A stretch of 64,000 bases of DNA, from assembly GCF_001005085.2 (NCBI RefSeq), contig NZ_LBMU02000027.1:186001-250000 (forward strand). The letters are read 5' to 3'. Under the pieces are notes generated by a model. It had not been told where the DNA came from. It was given only the letters and a program-made list of their open reading frames with translations, and searched no databases. This document shows, in pieces, positions 46,130 to 53,245 of the stretch; positions within the stretch are counted from its first letter, which is position 1, and every line of letters starts with the position of its first letter. The stretch is from Streptomyces humi (GTDB lineage: Bacteria; Actinomycetota; Actinomycetes; Streptomycetales; Streptomycetaceae). A program made the position numbers and the translations under genes.

Positions 46130-46777
46130 ATGCTGGTGCAGGCGGGACCGACCGGCGACCGGGTGACCGTCGCGCTGAGCGGCGAGTACTGCCTCGACGA
46201 CGGCCAGACCCTCCAGCACGCCCTGCACGACGCCCTCGGCCGTTCGGCCGCGGGCGTGGACCTGGACCTCTCCGGCCTGGCGTTCGCGGACTGCTCCGCG
46301 CTCAACGTGCTGCTGGCCGTGCGCGGTCAGGCGGCCGCCACGGGCAGAACGCTCACCGTCACCGCCGTCAGCCCGGCCGCGGAACGCCTGCTGACGTTCA
46401 CGGACACCTACGCCCTCTTCACCGCGCCGGCCGTCGCCACGGACGCGTCCCACACGGCGCCCGAGAGAGTCCTCCAGACCGAGGTCGTGCAGCTCCGCCG
46501 CGCGCTGCGGACCCGCCCGGACATCGATCTGGCGCGCGGCATCCTCATGGCCACCTTCGGGCTGAACGCCGAACAGGCATGGCAGGCACTGGTCCTCACC
46601 TCCCAGCACACCAACCTCAAACTGCACCGGCTGGCGGAGGACGTGGTGACGACGGTGGAGGGTGCCTCGCTGCCGGAACCGGTCCAGCGGGAGCTGACAG
46701 CGGCCGTCTCCCGGGTCCGCGGTGCTACCGGCACCGAGGACACACGGGAGACGGTCCCCCAGGCCCGGGGACGTTGA
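46130..46777 (+). CDS. STAS-ANTAR protein (anti-anti-sigma domain fused to RNA-binding antitermination domain)
   Basis: 215 residues. N-terminal STAS domain (about 1-100) with the phosphorylatable serine region FADCSALNVLLAVRG near residue 62; C-terminal ANTAR domain (about 125-185): LRRALRTRPDIDLARGILMA and HTNLKLHRLAEDVV. ANTAR binds paired hairpins in nascent RNA to stop termination; STAS is normally switched by a HATPase kinase. GGAGG eight bases before the ATG. The partner kinase is not adjacent. Confidence 0.88.
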   Translation: MLVQAGPTGDRVTVALSGEYCLDDGQTLQHALHDALGRSAAGVDLDLSGLAFADCSALNVLLAVRGQAAATGRTLTVTAVSPAAERLLTFTDTYALFTAPAVATDASHTAPERVLQTEVVQLRRALRTRPDIDLARGILMATFGLNAEQAWQALVLTSQHTNLKLHRLAEDVVTTVEGASLPEPVQRELTAAVSRVRGATGTEDTRETVPQARGR

Positions 46778-47039
46778 CCACCCGGGGCCCGGCCGTCGCT
46801 CAGTCGTCACCTCTGACGATGTTCCACTCGGCGCCGGACCGCGCGGCGGGCGACGCGCTCTCGTCCGCGACGGCGGCCACACAGGTACGTACTCCCCTGC
46901 GCGGGAGATGACGCTTCTTCGCCCAGCCGGTCCTCGCCACTCGCAGGGCGGGCTTCTGTGCGGTTGGCCTGGTCACGGCGTCTCATCTTCTCTCTGCGTA
47001 TTGCCTGTTCGCCGAGTACCCGCCGCCCCGCGAGCAAAC

Positions 47040-47295
47040 ACCGGCCACCGCGGTCACGGGCCGAGCAGCCCCGACACCGCCTGCTCCACGGGCCCCTGGG
47101 TGGCCGGGCCGCCTCCAGCACGTGGTCGCGCTTGGCCGCCTCCTGCTGCTCGCGGAACCGCTGGTGGTAGAGGTACTGACGGCGGCCCGCCGGATCGGTG
47201 ACCGTGCGTCCCGCGGTGTCGAGACAGCGGAAGCCGCGACCGCAGCGCCGCCGGCCGTGTCCCGGGGCGCGCACGTCGCTGGTTCTCAGCCGCAT
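47040..47295 (-). pseudogene. Remnant of a eukaryotic-type DNA topoisomerase IB gene
   Basis: From ATG 47295 on the minus strand the frame reads MRLRTSDVRAPGHGRRRCGR, then FRCLDTAGRTVTD, joined directly to AGRRQYLYHQRFREQQEAAK and RDHVLEAA. In intact bacterial topoisomerase IB about 35-40 residues, including the PPAWxxVWICP segment, lie between these blocks; here they are missing, and the similarity then breaks up. The catalytic Tyr domain is absent. The 508 bp between the STAS-ANTAR gene and the DUF3040 gene hold only this wreck. Confidence 0.75.
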
Positions 47296-47615
47296 CGGCG
47301 GTACCGGTTCCGGGGGCGCCCGTCGCGGCCGGGGTGGCACAGCAGCCGTATCCCCTGCACCAACGTCAGCGGCCACACCGCGGCGAGGCACCACAGCACC
47401 ACGGGGTCCGAGGTCCGGATGCCCACGACCATCAGGAAGACGGACGCCACGCCCAGCAGCGCGACCGACAGCCCCAGCCAGCCCCGGGCAGGCGGGGCGC
47501 CCATCCGGCGGGCGAAGCGACGGTCGCGGCGCAACTCGGCCTCGATCCCCCACAGCGCGAGGCGTTCGTACGGGGAGAGCCGTACGTCGTCCGACGGATC
47601 CGCACCCTCAGCCAT
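47286..47615 (-). CDS. DUF3040 membrane protein
   Basis: 109 residues: an N-terminal DUF3040 motif (LSPYERLALWGIEAELRRDRRFARRM) and two transmembrane helices (about 48-68 and 75-92). Streptomyces carry several such small proteins; function unknown. The last bases overlap the start of the topoisomerase remnant. It is the last chromosomal gene before the element. Confidence 0.85.
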   Translation of the reverse strand: MAEGADPSDDVRLSPYERLALWGIEAELRRDRRFARRMGAPPARGWLGLSVALLGVASVFLMVVGIRTSDPVVLWCLAAVWPLTLVQGIRLLCHPGRDGRPRNRYRRCG

Positions 47616-47772
47616 GGTCACGGCACCTTCCTGGGCGGCGAGCAGATTCGCACCGGCGCCGGCTCCGACGGCAGGGGGTGCTCGCAGCCGAGTGCCCGCG
47701 TCGCGACGGCCGATGCGGACCACTCGGAAAAACCGAAAGGCCAGGTCACGAGGTGTGACCTGGCCTTGTCCG

Positions 47773-47814
47773 AGCCCCCTGTCGGATTCGAACCGACGAC
47801 CTACGCATTACAAG
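47773..47814 (-). repeat. Left attachment site: 3' part of tRNA-Thr(TGU)
   Basis: On the minus strand the sequence is the 3' half of a tRNA: anticodon loop CTTGTAA (anticodon TGT), stem TGCGT, T arm GTCGG-TTCGAAT-CCGAC and acceptor strand AGGGGGCT. The 5' half, including the matching anticodon-stem strand ACGCA, is absent: the upstream bases read GACAA. This is the duplicated core left when an integrase inserts at a tRNA 3' end. The intact tRNA gene should lie just right of the integrase, beyond the window. Confidence 0.9.
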
Positions 47815-48007
47815 TTGTCCGATCTTGGTCCGGGGACGTCCATGGCGGTAGTTGGGACCCAGGTCAGACGGCTATTCGGATGAGAGCGGATGTCTATGGA
47901 CAAGGTCGGATCGACCGGCTAGCGAGACCACAATTGAGACCACCCCAAAGTGCTCCCGTGCCGCTCTCAGCACCGGCACGTAATCCAACCGATTGACCAA
48001 TTGGTCA

Positions 48008-48868
48008 TCAAAGCGAGCCGAGAAATGCCTGCACTTCACTCAAGTTCACCTCGTCGGCACCGGATGGGTGCACGACTACTGTCAGCTTTCTAGAAATCAA
48101 GGAAACGCGAGAACTGGCCACGAATGAGAGTATGATCATTTTGATCAGACTCTCGCGCCCAAGACTTCCAACTCTCGCAAGATCAGATCCAAGGACAGGA
48201 ACCGCCACGGGCTGCAATTGACCACTCGAAGCGACTGCCGACCACACGCTGCTTAGACCCTGCCAGAGATAATCAACACTTGATCGAGCAACTAGGTCAT
48301 TACTCATGTGCGAGTACGCGACGCAATAGTATCTATTCGCCCCCTTGGCAACAACAGCGACAGTGCCTAGGGGGTAACGATCGCGCTTACCCCTTGGCTT
48401 ACTGACTTCGCTCTCCGACTCACGGATGGCCGCGCCACTCAACGCCACTTCCAGAGCCGCATCGAGAGCAGAAGCGTCCCCGCTAAAAACTTTGTCGAGA
48501 AACTGGGCCTGTACGCTTCTAGGAGCGATAATATCCCCGGCTTCAGTCGAAGTATCGAAAACATCCGTGAAGCCGATAATCAGGTCAGACTGCTCGGCAA
48601 ACAAATCCCCCACTTTCACAGTTACAGAAAAGTCAGGCTGTTTGAAATGTCGACCGATTGATTGACGAGGAGCAGATCGCATGAGCGCCCACAGGCAAGA
48701 AAGAGCGATCATCCCGACTATCGTTCTCCCGCCCTGAAGTTCAACGGTTGGCCGTACCGCCAGAACGAGTTGCACAATTCCCGCTAACGCGGCGAAGAAG
48801 AATGAAAAGTGCGCAGAGAGGAGCGCCCACCCTCGCCGCGAACGGAAGATGGCAACCAAGCGAGTCAT
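48008..48868 (-). CDS. thsA: Two-TM macro-domain effector, ThsA of type II Thoeris
   Basis: 286 residues: two transmembrane helices (about 15-38 and 47-65) and a cytoplasmic macro domain (about 78-286), with VKVGDLFAEQSDLIIGFTDVFDT, IAPRSVQAQFLDKVF and the phosphate loop VPVLGSDLARVG. This is the TM-macro architecture (ThsA_Macro, formerly DUF6430) of type II Thoeris, where the macro domain senses an ADP-ribose-derived signal made by the TIR partner and the membrane part kills the infected cell. It is second in a two-gene unit, 30 bp after the TIR gene. GC is far lower than the surroundings. Confidence 0.85.
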   Translation of the reverse strand: MTRLVAIFRSRRGWALLSAHFSFFFAALAGIVQLVLAVRPTVELQGGRTIVGMIALSCLWALMRSAPRQSIGRHFKQPDFSVTVKVGDLFAEQSDLIIGFTDVFDTSTEAGDIIAPRSVQAQFLDKVFSGDASALDAALEVALSGAAIRESESEVSKPRGKRDRYPLGTVAVVAKGANRYYCVAYSHMSNDLVARSSVDYLWQGLSSVWSAVASSGQLQPVAVPVLGSDLARVGSLGRESLIKMIILSFVASSRVSLISRKLTVVVHPSGADEVNLSEVQAFLGSL

Positions 48869-48898
48869 CGCGATACCCTGAATACTCTTTAAGGGTGA

Positions 48899-49828
48899 CT
48901 AGAAAGGCGGGTAAGAAGCTTCCTCTGTGCCGTCCGGCCTATAAAGCGTAATGCCAACCATGTAATCTACCGCAAGATTTGAGAGTTCGAGCGCTACTGC
49001 ACGCGCCTTCAAAATCCCCTCTTCGGTGCACACAAACTCGATCTGCGATCCACCACCGACAACCACGGATTTCGTTACACGCGAACGCCCACCGATCAAC
49101 TCCCGGGCCATGCTCCCCACCCGCTTGGCTCGTTCCCTTCGACCAGCGACTGTCGATGAATCGTCTGCATCACTGGTGATCCGAACTTCCTTCGGGTCGT
49201 TAATCGTATAGTGGGATGTGGTTCCCCCGGTGCTTCCGATCGACTTTTCCAGAGCACCGATCCGCGTGTGTTGTTCTCGCGCCAGCTTGACTAGTTCATC
49301 AAGAATCTCGGGAACCTCCCGTTGCGCAGTTTCAGTAGGTGGATTCGCGTTCCGGATCGAGGTCAATTGGACTGCCAAGTCACCCCAGAACCTGTCGAAC
49401 ATCGTCCGCAGCCTTGCCTGTTCGACAGGCGGCTCACATTTTTCATTGATGGACTTTACCATCGCCCATACGTCGGTTTCGTTCGAGCTATCAGCCGCTT
49501 GGAATTGAGTAAGAGGCCCAGAAGAAAGATCTTTTACTTGCATATCTAGCAGGAAAGGAATCAGTGAACTTTCCCCCAACTCGCGCGACAGGGCCCCTGA
49601 TTCAAAGTTAATCCAGGGTGCAGATTGATTCTCACGAGTTACGCAGACAATGCCGAACGAGCATTCTTGAAGCTGGCCCGCGATTTTAGCGAGCCCTCGC
49701 TCCCCCTTCGAAATATCCTGAGATGAGACGAACGGGGAGATGGCGTTATTCATGTACGGCAGCCAGTCTCGGAGCGCTTCCGCGCACAGCTTCGCCATGT
49801 CCCCCGACCAGCTGATGAAAATCTGCAT
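48899..49828 (-). CDS. thsB: TIR-domain protein, ThsB of type II Thoeris
   Basis: 309 residues. N-terminal TIR domain (about 1-130): MQIFISWSGDMAKLCAEALR, CSFGIVCVTREN, and the NADase glutamate in PWINFESGALS (E76). A helical middle (about 150-205) and a C-terminal domain of about 110 residues (VRITSDADDSSTV to the end) follow; the latter is not part of minimal ThsB and is unrecognised. ATG 49828 has GGGGGG ten bases upstream; the frame also allows ATG 49879. TIR proteins of Thoeris convert NAD+ to a signal when phage is sensed. Pairing with the TM-macro gene decides the call. Confidence 0.85.
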   Translation of the reverse strand: MQIFISWSGDMAKLCAEALRDWLPYMNNAISPFVSSQDISKGERGLAKIAGQLQECSFGIVCVTRENQSAPWINFESGALSRELGESSLIPFLLDMQVKDLSSGPLTQFQAADSSNETDVWAMVKSINEKCEPPVEQARLRTMFDRFWGDLAVQLTSIRNANPPTETAQREVPEILDELVKLAREQHTRIGALEKSIGSTGGTTSHYTINDPKEVRITSDADDSSTVAGRRERAKRVGSMARELIGGRSRVTKSVVVGGGSQIEFVCTEEGILKARAVALELSNLAVDYMVGITLYRPDGTEEASYPPF

Positions 49829-50217
49829 GCGTCTGTACCCCCCACGGCACCGTTCTGGTGAGCACTCATGATGCCCCAACTAGGACCTTAGGATCCGCAG
49901 TTTCCCCAGATGAACCCCATACGGGGCCTGCGAAGCCTTCCTTCGGCAAGCTGTACGCACCGTCTCGGATCGAGAGTGCTCCGCAGATGGAGTGCCCATG
50001 ACGAACAAGGTCTACGCGACGCTCAGCGCGCGGCTCGCCGCTGGTCAACTCAAATGAGACAGGCGTCAGGGGACGGCTGAGCACCTGCCCGCATCAGGCA
50101 GATCGAGACAGCGATTTAGTGCGCCCTTGCGTGTTGCATCCCGTCCGGGCCCCTCCGCAACGGTCGCAGGTCGTGGGAGCCTTGAGGAGACCACGAACGA
50201 ACAGAGAGGGAGAGCGG
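49829..50217. other. 389-bp spacer between the defence pair and the regulatory genes
   Basis: Divergent promoter region for thsB (minus) and the GntR gene (plus). A 72-codon minus-strand frame (49866-50084) and a 13-codon frame at 50008 look non-genic. GC rises from the low cargo value to the usual value across it. No clear operator was found. Confidence 0.5.
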
Positions 50218-50679
50218 GTGCCGGAGCAGGCCAACCCTCGGGGAACCTTCCTGAAGATTGCCCACTCAGTGAAGCAGCAGATCGAAGATGACCCGACCAT
50301 GACAGAACTTCCGTCGCTGGCTGAGGTCATGCGCGATCACAAGGTCTCACGCGGGGTCGCGGTCCGGGCGTTCGGCGTCCTGCGTCGGGAAGGCGTGGCC
50401 GAACCGGCGAAGGGCGGCCGATGGCGAGTCGTGCGATCCGGCACCCCCGTGGACCGACGCCCGCTGGAACAGCAGATCACGGACATCATCACGGCTGAGA
50501 AGCTGGAAGTAGGGGAAGCGTTCCCCAGTGCCTCCGTGCTGGCTACGCGATTCGGGGTCTCACGCCCCACAGTGACCAAGGCTCTGGACAAGATGGAGTC
50601 TGCCGGCGTGCTAGCGAGCGGAGGACAGGGCAAGGTGCGGACAGTCCGCGCGGTGCCGATTCGAGAGGAGCGTTCCTAG
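50218..50679 (+). CDS. GntR-like regulator with two winged helices (KorSA-like)
   Basis: 153 residues holding two consecutive GntR-type winged helices: the first about 10-65 (ELPSLAEVMRDHKVSRGVAV), the second about 83-145 (PSASVLATRFGVSRPTVTKALDKMES). No effector-binding domain. It is preceded by GAGGGAGAG. pSAM2 carries the GntR repressor KorSA that silences replication and transfer genes; this is the positional counterpart. A likely target is the palindromic promoter at 52627. Confidence 0.85.
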   Translation: MPEQANPRGTFLKIAHSVKQQIEDDPTMTELPSLAEVMRDHKVSRGVAVRAFGVLRREGVAEPAKGGRWRVVRSGTPVDRRPLEQQITDIITAEKLEVGEAFPSASVLATRFGVSRPTVTKALDKMESAGVLASGGQGKVRTVRAVPIREERS

Positions 50680-50680
50680 C

Positions 50681-51241
50681 TTGTTGACAGAGTGGGCCTA
50701 TCCCCTGGCTGAGTCGTTGCTGGCTGAGTCGCTGCCCCGCCGATGGCGACACTCACAGGGCGTCGCCGAACGGGCCCGCACGATCGCGCCCATCCTCGGG
50801 GAGGATGCCGTGTTGCTGGAAGCCGCGGCCGTCCTGCATGACATCGGGTACTCCCCCTCGCTGGTCAAGACCGGCTTTCATCCGCTTGACGGCGCACGCT
50901 ACCTCCGAGACGTCGCCAAGGCTGATGAGCGAGTCATCAACCTGGTTGCCCACCACTCGTGTTCGTGGATGGAGGCCGACGCGCGGGGCTTGCGTGAGGA
51001 GTTGGAGGGCGAGTTTCCCCGCGAACACGCGCATCTCAATGACGCGCTGTGCTTCTGCGACATGAACACCACACCGGACGGCACGTCCACGAACCCGATC
51101 GACCGGGTGAACGAGATCACCGGACGGTACGGGCCTGACAGCCTGATCGGGATGTTCATCCGGCGAGCCGAACCGGAGATCCTCGCCAGCACTTCGCGAG
51201 TGCTCGAACGGGTGGCCGCCGCCAAGCGTCAGCCAATGTAG
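50681..51241 (+). CDS. HD-domain phosphohydrolase
   Basis: 186 residues with the HD signature: HSQGVAERARTIA, AAAVLHDIGYSPS (the HD pair near residue 52) and VAHHSCS near 90. Metal-dependent phosphohydrolase, possibly of nucleotides. It begins with TTG right after the GntR stop, so it is co-transcribed and translationally linked. The role in the element is unknown; nucleotide-pool or signal hydrolysis is possible. Convergent with the Nudix gene, overlapping by 13 bp. Confidence 0.85.
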   Translation: MLTEWAYPLAESLLAESLPRRWRHSQGVAERARTIAPILGEDAVLLEAAAVLHDIGYSPSLVKTGFHPLDGARYLRDVAKADERVINLVAHHSCSWMEADARGLREELEGEFPREHAHLNDALCFCDMNTTPDGTSTNPIDRVNEITGRYGPDSLIGMFIRRAEPEILASTSRVLERVAAAKRQPM

Positions 51242-51702
51242 GGGGCGGTACGCGCCCGGTCCATGGCGTGCTCGATGCGGAGCCGCATCGTGGGATGTAT
51301 GTCGAGTTGAGACAGGTCTGCCGGGGTGACCCAACGGACTTCTGTCGTCTCGTTGCTCGTACGCACCTCACCGCCGACAAGACGGGCCCGGAAGCAGATG
51401 CTGAACTGCTGCCTAACTTCGCCGTCGTCGTACTGCATCACGTGACCGGGGTCGGTGTAGATCCCGGACATGTCGAGGACTTCCGCCTTGATCCCCGTCT
51501 CCTCCCAGACCTCCCGCGCGACGGTGTCGCTGATGGACTCCCCCACGTCGTGACCACCGCCGGGCAGAGCCCAACGGCCGTTGTCTGACCGCCGGATCAT
51601 CAGCACCTCCCCCGCGTCGTTCTGCACGAACGCGACGACGGACGGCACAACCGAGTTGGCCGGCGGCGCGTCGGGGTCGTGAAGGTAGTCGATCCGCCCC
51701 AT
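51229..51702 (-). CDS. Nudix hydrolase (Pif-like)
   Basis: 157 residues with a complete Nudix box, GGGHDVGESISDTVAREVWEETGI in two halves (GGGHDVGESIS and REVWEETGI, near residues 48-71). It hydrolyses a nucleoside diphosphate derivative. pSAM2 Pif, which blocks redundant transfer between donors, has a Nudix motif; the family and location fit that role. It is downstream of the HTH-PLD gene with a two-base gap. Confidence 0.88.
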   Translation of the reverse strand: MGRIDYLHDPDAPPANSVVPSVVAFVQNDAGEVLMIRRSDNGRWALPGGGHDVGESISDTVAREVWEETGIKAEVLDMSGIYTDPGHVMQYDDGEVRQQFSICFRARLVGGEVRTSNETTEVRWVTPADLSQLDIHPTMRLRIEHAMDRARTAPYIG

Positions 51703-51704
51703 GG

Positions 51705-52472
51705 TCAGGCTCCCGTGTTGCTCGCAAAGTCCGCGTCGGTGATCTGGCGCGCGTTCTCCCAGGTGTGTTCGATGCTATTCGCGTACGTGTCGAACAGCCC
51801 ACCGTCGGCCAGGCGACGCAGGTGTAGCACGGGGGCCATGTAGGCGCCGATGCCGTAGACGTGGGGGTTGACGAGCATCTCGTCATCAGCGCGGTAGATC
51901 GAGTTGTAGAGAGTCGAGTCATGCAGCCGGAACCCGATGTCAGGGTGGCTCCGCATGAGCGGACGGTAGAGCACCATGGCGTTGCGAATCTTTCCGTCCA
52001 TAATCCGGTGACCCTCGTCTATCCCGCGCTGCCGCACGGCCGCGCTACCAGGCTCCCCGAGCAGGATCCGCACGCGGACGCCGGCCGCTACCTTCGCCTT
52101 GAGAAGGTCATGGAACAGCGGGTCTTCCGACAGGAACAGACCGGAGTAAACGAGCACGTCAAGGGTCTTTTGTGCCCTGCCGTAGATCTCGCGCCACAGC
52201 CCGGACGGCACAGTGTGCCGGTGCGGGTAGACCGTGCCAATCTCAGCTTTGGACAAGTCAGTTGCGCTGTCGATAGTGCGGTCGTCGTCCCACAGTGAGG
52301 TGACGTCGACCTTGAGCACGGTGGCCGTCGCGTACTGGTGGCGCCGGTACGGCACTTTGCCTTGCGTGATCCAGCGTTCCACGGTCTTCGGGTTGACCTC
52401 GATCGCTTCGGCCAGCCCCTGAACCGTCATGCCCCGAGCTAACAGCGCCGAGCGCAATCGTTCGTTGGACAT
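51705..52472 (-). CDS. HTH protein with phospholipase-D-like (DUF5919) domain
   Basis: 255 residues: N-terminal XRE HTH (about 1-58, MTVQGLAEAIEVNPKTVERW) and a C-terminal DUF5919/PLD-like region (about 85-250) with VLVYSGLFLSEDPLFHDLLK and VRVRILLGEPGS. The HKD catalytic motif is not obvious. Paired with the Nudix gene it is a common regulatory or immunity unit of AICEs. Its promoter faces the transfer operon promoter. Confidence 0.85.
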   Translation of the reverse strand: MSNERLRSALLARGMTVQGLAEAIEVNPKTVERWITQGKVPYRRHQYATATVLKVDVTSLWDDDRTIDSATDLSKAEIGTVYPHRHTVPSGLWREIYGRAQKTLDVLVYSGLFLSEDPLFHDLLKAKVAAGVRVRILLGEPGSAAVRQRGIDEGHRIMDGKIRNAMVLYRPLMRSHPDIGFRLHDSTLYNSIYRADDEMLVNPHVYGIGAYMAPVLHLRRLADGGLFDTYANSIEHTWENARQITDADFASNTGA

Positions 52473-52626
52473 CTGAACCCCCGTTGGGACGTCTAGGGAC
52501 GTCTTGACCGTAGCCAGAACTCCCGAAGCTGTCCATGCAGGGGGTCAACAACTCCCCTGACCTGGGGCGATTCTGAGTGTGCGCCAAGAAGTCCTGGCGT
52601 GAAGTCAAGGAGTTCCGTCGACAGAC

Positions 52627-52668
52627 TTGACGGACCACTATGCAGTACCTGTAAAACAGGTACTGCAT
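52627..52668 (+). promoter_or_regulatory. Palindromic promoter/operator of the transfer operon
   Basis: TTGACG (52627-52632), 17-nt spacer, TGTAAA (52650-52655). A perfect 13-bp inverted repeat, ATGCAGTACCTGT-AAA-ACAGGTACTGCAT (52640-52668), covers the -10, so a bound repressor would block transcription. It is the only clear promoter before the run of transfer genes. Confidence 0.85.
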
Positions 52669-52800
52669 GAACGCCCGGAGGGCTCCGTGAAACGGGCTCG
52701 AAGGAAGCGATTGATCTTTGAGAACTTCACACAGGGAACTGCCGGTAACCCGTGGTCCGCCTGCCCGAAGGGGTCGGAAACAAGGCGGAGAAGACCGGCG

Positions 52801-52844
52801 TGCCCCGTACGGCAACCCGACCGGTTCGAGTCCGGTCCGGGGCA
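52801..52844 (+). ncRNA. tRNA-like structure in the leader of the transfer operon
   Basis: 7-bp closing stem TGCCCCG/CGGGGCA encloses a perfect T arm, ACCGG-TTCGAGT-CCGGT, and a 12-nt single-stranded part. D and anticodon arms are absent, so it is not a working tRNA. It may be a relic of an attachment site or a regulatory RNA fold; it is transcribed from the promoter at 52627. Confidence 0.55.
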
Positions 52845-52905
52845 CTTCGGCCACTCCTTAGTGGCCGTGCCGCGTGCGACGCGCGGCTTTCCCCACCAAC
52901 GGCGC

Positions 52906-52937
52906 GCACCCACCGGAGAGGCAACTCCGGTGGGTGC
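52906..52937 (+). terminator. Strong hairpin in the transfer operon leader
   Basis: Perfect 13-bp stem GCACCCACCGGAG / CTCCGGTGGGTGC with a 6-nt loop, 39 bp upstream of the first transfer-operon start codon. Another hairpin, GGCAC-TTC-GGCCAC / GTGGCC-GTGCC, precedes it at 52841-52871. These could attenuate the operon. Confidence 0.65.
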
Positions 52938-52975
52938 TGTTCGGGCCGTTCACCCTGCGAGAGGAACCACGACCC

Positions 52976-53245
52976 ATGAACCCCATCGTCACTGTTCAGG
53001 ACGCCGTTACCGCGTTCGCCGACTGGATCGAACCGACGGCGGCGGAACTCGACGCGATCGAGCAGGAGATGCCCCTGATCTTGGCGGACGTCGACCTGTT
53101 GGACGCGCAGATCGCCACCCTGGACCGCACCCCGACCGAGTTGGACGCCCGCCGGATCCGCCGGGCCCGCCGCCGGGCGCTCGCCGCCCGGCTGGCCCTG
53201 GTCAACCGCACGGCCGACACGAGCCTGCCCGGCGGTGCCGCATGA
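52976..53245 (+). CDS. DUF6284 family small protein
   Basis: 89 residues, helical and acidic then basic: TAAELDAIEQEMPLILADVD, IATLDRTPTELDARRIRRAR, RRALAARLALVNRTAD. It matches the small DUF6284 proteins found first in AICE transfer operons. Probably a coiled-coil partner of the following membrane proteins. GAGAGGAA upstream. It overlaps the next gene by four bases. Confidence 0.8.
   Translation: MNPIVTVQDAVTAFADWIEPTAAELDAIEQEMPLILADVDLLDAQIATLDRTPTELDARRIRRARRRALAARLALVNRTADTSLPGGAA

Noticed and set aside
49866..50084. 72-codon frame before the TIR gene
   Set aside because: No similarity to known small defence proteins, poor start context, and it occupies the expected divergent promoter region.
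52741..52844. A complete tRNA gene
   Set aside because: Only the T arm and an acceptor-like stem fold; no D arm or anticodon arm can be drawn, and the best 5' acceptor candidate (TGCCCGA at 52762) pairs at five of seven positions only.
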